64,000 nt of DNA from contig NZ_CP022736.1 in the NCBI RefSeq assembly GCF_002257565.1, positions 4,898,001 to 4,962,000 on the forward strand. Direction: 5' to 3'. The position numbers and the translations under genes are program-made. The notes beneath the pieces were generated by a model, which was given only the letters and a program-made list of their open reading frames with translations, did no database searches and was not told where the DNA came from. The stretch is from Herbaspirillum sp. meg3 (GTDB lineage Bacteria; Pseudomonadota; Gammaproteobacteria; Burkholderiales; Burkholderiaceae_D). Positions 62,395 to 64,000 of the stretch are shown here, one piece after another (the first letter of the stretch is position 1; each line of letters opens with the position of its first letter).

Positions 62395-63043
62395 CTTTTT
62401 GCTCCTCCGACGTCCTGTTGGGTAGAACATCGGGGAAGACGTCAATCCGTCCGGATGTCCATGCCTGGCGCGATCGAGAGTACTGCAGAGAATATGGCGG
62501 TGGCAGCTTTGCGGGGTGTTTTGGCCCAGCCCCGTCTCGATTGCGTTTGCGTTTGCGTTTGCGTTTGCGTTTGCGTTTGCGTTTGCAGATAATAGGCTTA
62601 TCTGAAATTTTTTGCAGGGAGATTTTCTCGCTATTCCCGACTGAATATGGCGATGGTAGCGGATTTCGGGATGATGAGAGCAGGCACTCCCCGTCGCTAT
62701 CCACTTTTTCTTCGGTTTATTTTTTTACAGTTTCGGAGAGATCTTTGCAGCTATTTCCGATGAGTTGAGCGGCGTTTTTGCCTTTGAAATGTGGCGATGT
62801 ATAGAAATGAAAGCCTGGGTAGATCGTAGACCTTCAGAATTCGTCGCACAACACAATTCAAATACGGAAATTGGGCATTGAGAAGAGCGCGAGGCAGCTG
62901 GGATTGCCGTTAAAGCGAATGGATTGTTGATGCAGGAAGGAGAATTGATCGGCGAGAAAAGGGGTAATACGAGGAGAAGCTTCTCGGGTTGGAGAGATTA
63001 GCGGCGTTGTCTGCCTGCTTGCTGTAATTGTGGATTGGACAGC
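62395..63043. other. Gene-free region between the hydroxylase operon and the rRNA terminator
   Basis: About 650 bp. Apart from the hexanucleotide repeat I see no gene. Short frames such as those encoding (Lys-Arg)n through the repeat are artefacts. The promoter of the molybdenum hydroxylase operon must lie in the left part. Confidence 0.5.
62541..62586. repeat. Hexanucleotide tandem repeat (TTGCGT)n, about 7.7 copies
   Basis: Forty-six bases of perfect TTGCGT units in a gene-free stretch 147 bp upstream of the molybdenum hydroxylase operon. The units are multiples of three, so frame-shift phase variation of a gene is not expected; length changes could affect promoter spacing. Confidence 0.9.
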
Positions 63044-63074
63044 AAAAAGCCCCACACCTGATGGTATGGGGCTT
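63044..63074 (-). terminator. rRNA operon terminator
   Basis: On the minus strand AAGCCCCA and TGGGGCTT form an 8-bp stem (63067-63074 with 63047-63054), extended inward past one mismatch by three pairs to a four-base loop, and followed by TTTTTGC. It lies 15 bp after 5S rRNA. Confidence 0.9.
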
Positions 63075-63088
63075 AAGCTTAATTAATA

Positions 63089-63203
63089 GCCTGACGATGA
63101 CCTACTTTCACACTGGTTGCAGCACTATCATCGGCGCGAAGTCGTTTCACGGTCCTGTTCGGGATGGGAAGGGGTGGTACCAACTTGCTATAGTCATCAG
63201 GCA
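63089..63203 (-). rRNA. rrf: 5S ribosomal RNA
   Basis: The minus strand reads TGCCTGATGACTATAGCAAG, GTGGTACCACCCCTTCCCAT, CCGAACAGGACCGTGAAACG, and ends GTAGGTCATCGTCAGGC, about 115 nt. The two ends pair to form helix I, and CCGAACAGG and the loop sequences match proteobacterial 5S rRNA. Ends are accurate to a few bases. Confidence 0.95.
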
Positions 63204-63340
63204 TAACTTGTAGTGTTGCTTGGGTCCAATTGGAACTAGGATGGCCAAACAACGCAATCTGGGAAGAAGTAAATATATTTTGGTGTGATGCACATTGGCA
63301 AACACATTTTAAACTCTAAAGCTATAACAGCTAATGTTAT
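63204..63340 (-). other. 23S-5S rRNA spacer
   Basis: A 137-bp spacer. CTATAAC-N7-GTTATAG (63322-63342) straddles the 23S 3' boundary and may belong to the rRNA processing stem. No tRNA is present. Confidence 0.6.

Positions 63341-64000
<660 letters not shown>

Noticed and set aside
62378..62704. Minus-strand frame encoding a (Lys-Arg)n tract
   Set aside because: The tract is only the translation of the TTGCGT repeat; there is no ribosome site, and it overlaps the start of the [2Fe-2S] subunit gene.

Overview
The window looks like a chromosomal segment of a free-living or plant-associated betaproteobacterium, most likely Burkholderiales/Oxalobacteraceae (Herbaspirillum-like). This rests on the rRNA and RNase P RNA type, the moderately high GC, the LysR-llpE-RND-OMF efflux locus typical of Burkholderiales, and the wealth of TRAP, LysR, two-component and oxidoreductase genes. 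The genus is an inference; no 16S rRNA is present. I saw no insertion sequence, prophage, CRISPR array or tRNA gene. Almost every open frame lying opposite a real gene is a GC-codon shadow and was left out.

0-7.5 kb: a minus-strand hexuronate oxidation/uptake operon (uronate dehydrogenase, SMP-30 lactonase, TRAP DctP, fused DctQM running off the left edge). It is preceded by a long leader with a tiny Phe-rich reading frame and a terminator-like hairpin. Next come a DUF1348 gene and TetR gene behind a promoter overlapped by a TetR-type palindrome, an enoyl-CoA hydratase/3-hydroxyisobutyryl-CoA hydrolase-like gene, and the RNase P RNA gene rnpB.

7.6-16.4 kb: two tandem branched-chain-amino-acid-type periplasmic binding proteins without permeases, a D-amino-acid dehydrogenase-like flavoprotein, an HpaI-type aldolase, an unknown lipoprotein, and an aldo/keto reductase with a YqhC-like AraC regulator. 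The 745-bp gap upstream of the AraC gene carries 21-bp-phased repeats that look like AraC operators.

16.4-24.8 kb: a divergent LysR regulator and an llpE-mexE-mexF-oprN-like efflux operon, the same order as ceoR-llpE-ceoAB-opcM / bpeT-llpE-bpeEF-oprC of Burkholderia. Here LlpE has Asp in place of the catalytic Ser.

25-38 kb: DUF1993, Mn-type superoxide dismutase, a DUF2325 protein, SulP permease, a chemoreceptor, an aspartoacylase-like hydrolase with an MFS transporter (N-terminal frameshift suspected) and a HypT-like LysR regulator, a lipoprotein, a membrane-anchored ClpP-like (COG3904) protein, and a GAF/HD-GYP phosphodiesterase.

38.7-50.5 kb: a class II cyclic-nucleotide phosphodiesterase, then a minus-strand two-partner secretion operon (tpsB, 1413-aa tpsA, FecR-domain protein) followed by a terminator, with a CHASE2 class III cyclase gene upstream on the same strand and an Hsp70-family gene beyond it. 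Cyclic-nucleotide synthesis and degradation genes thus flank a large secreted adhesin. I consider this the most interesting candidate system.

50.6-62.4 kb: a mipA-response regulator-histidine kinase operon, a MerR/epimerase divergent pair with a 19-bp-spacer promoter, a LysR/SDR divergent pair, CDP-diacylglycerol pyrophosphatase, an aldo/keto reductase, a 2-oxoglutarate dioxygenase, and an isoquinoline-oxidoreductase-like molybdenum hydroxylase pair. 62.4-64 kb: a hexanucleotide repeat, the rRNA operon terminator, 5S rRNA and the 3' part of 23S rRNA, all read on the minus strand.
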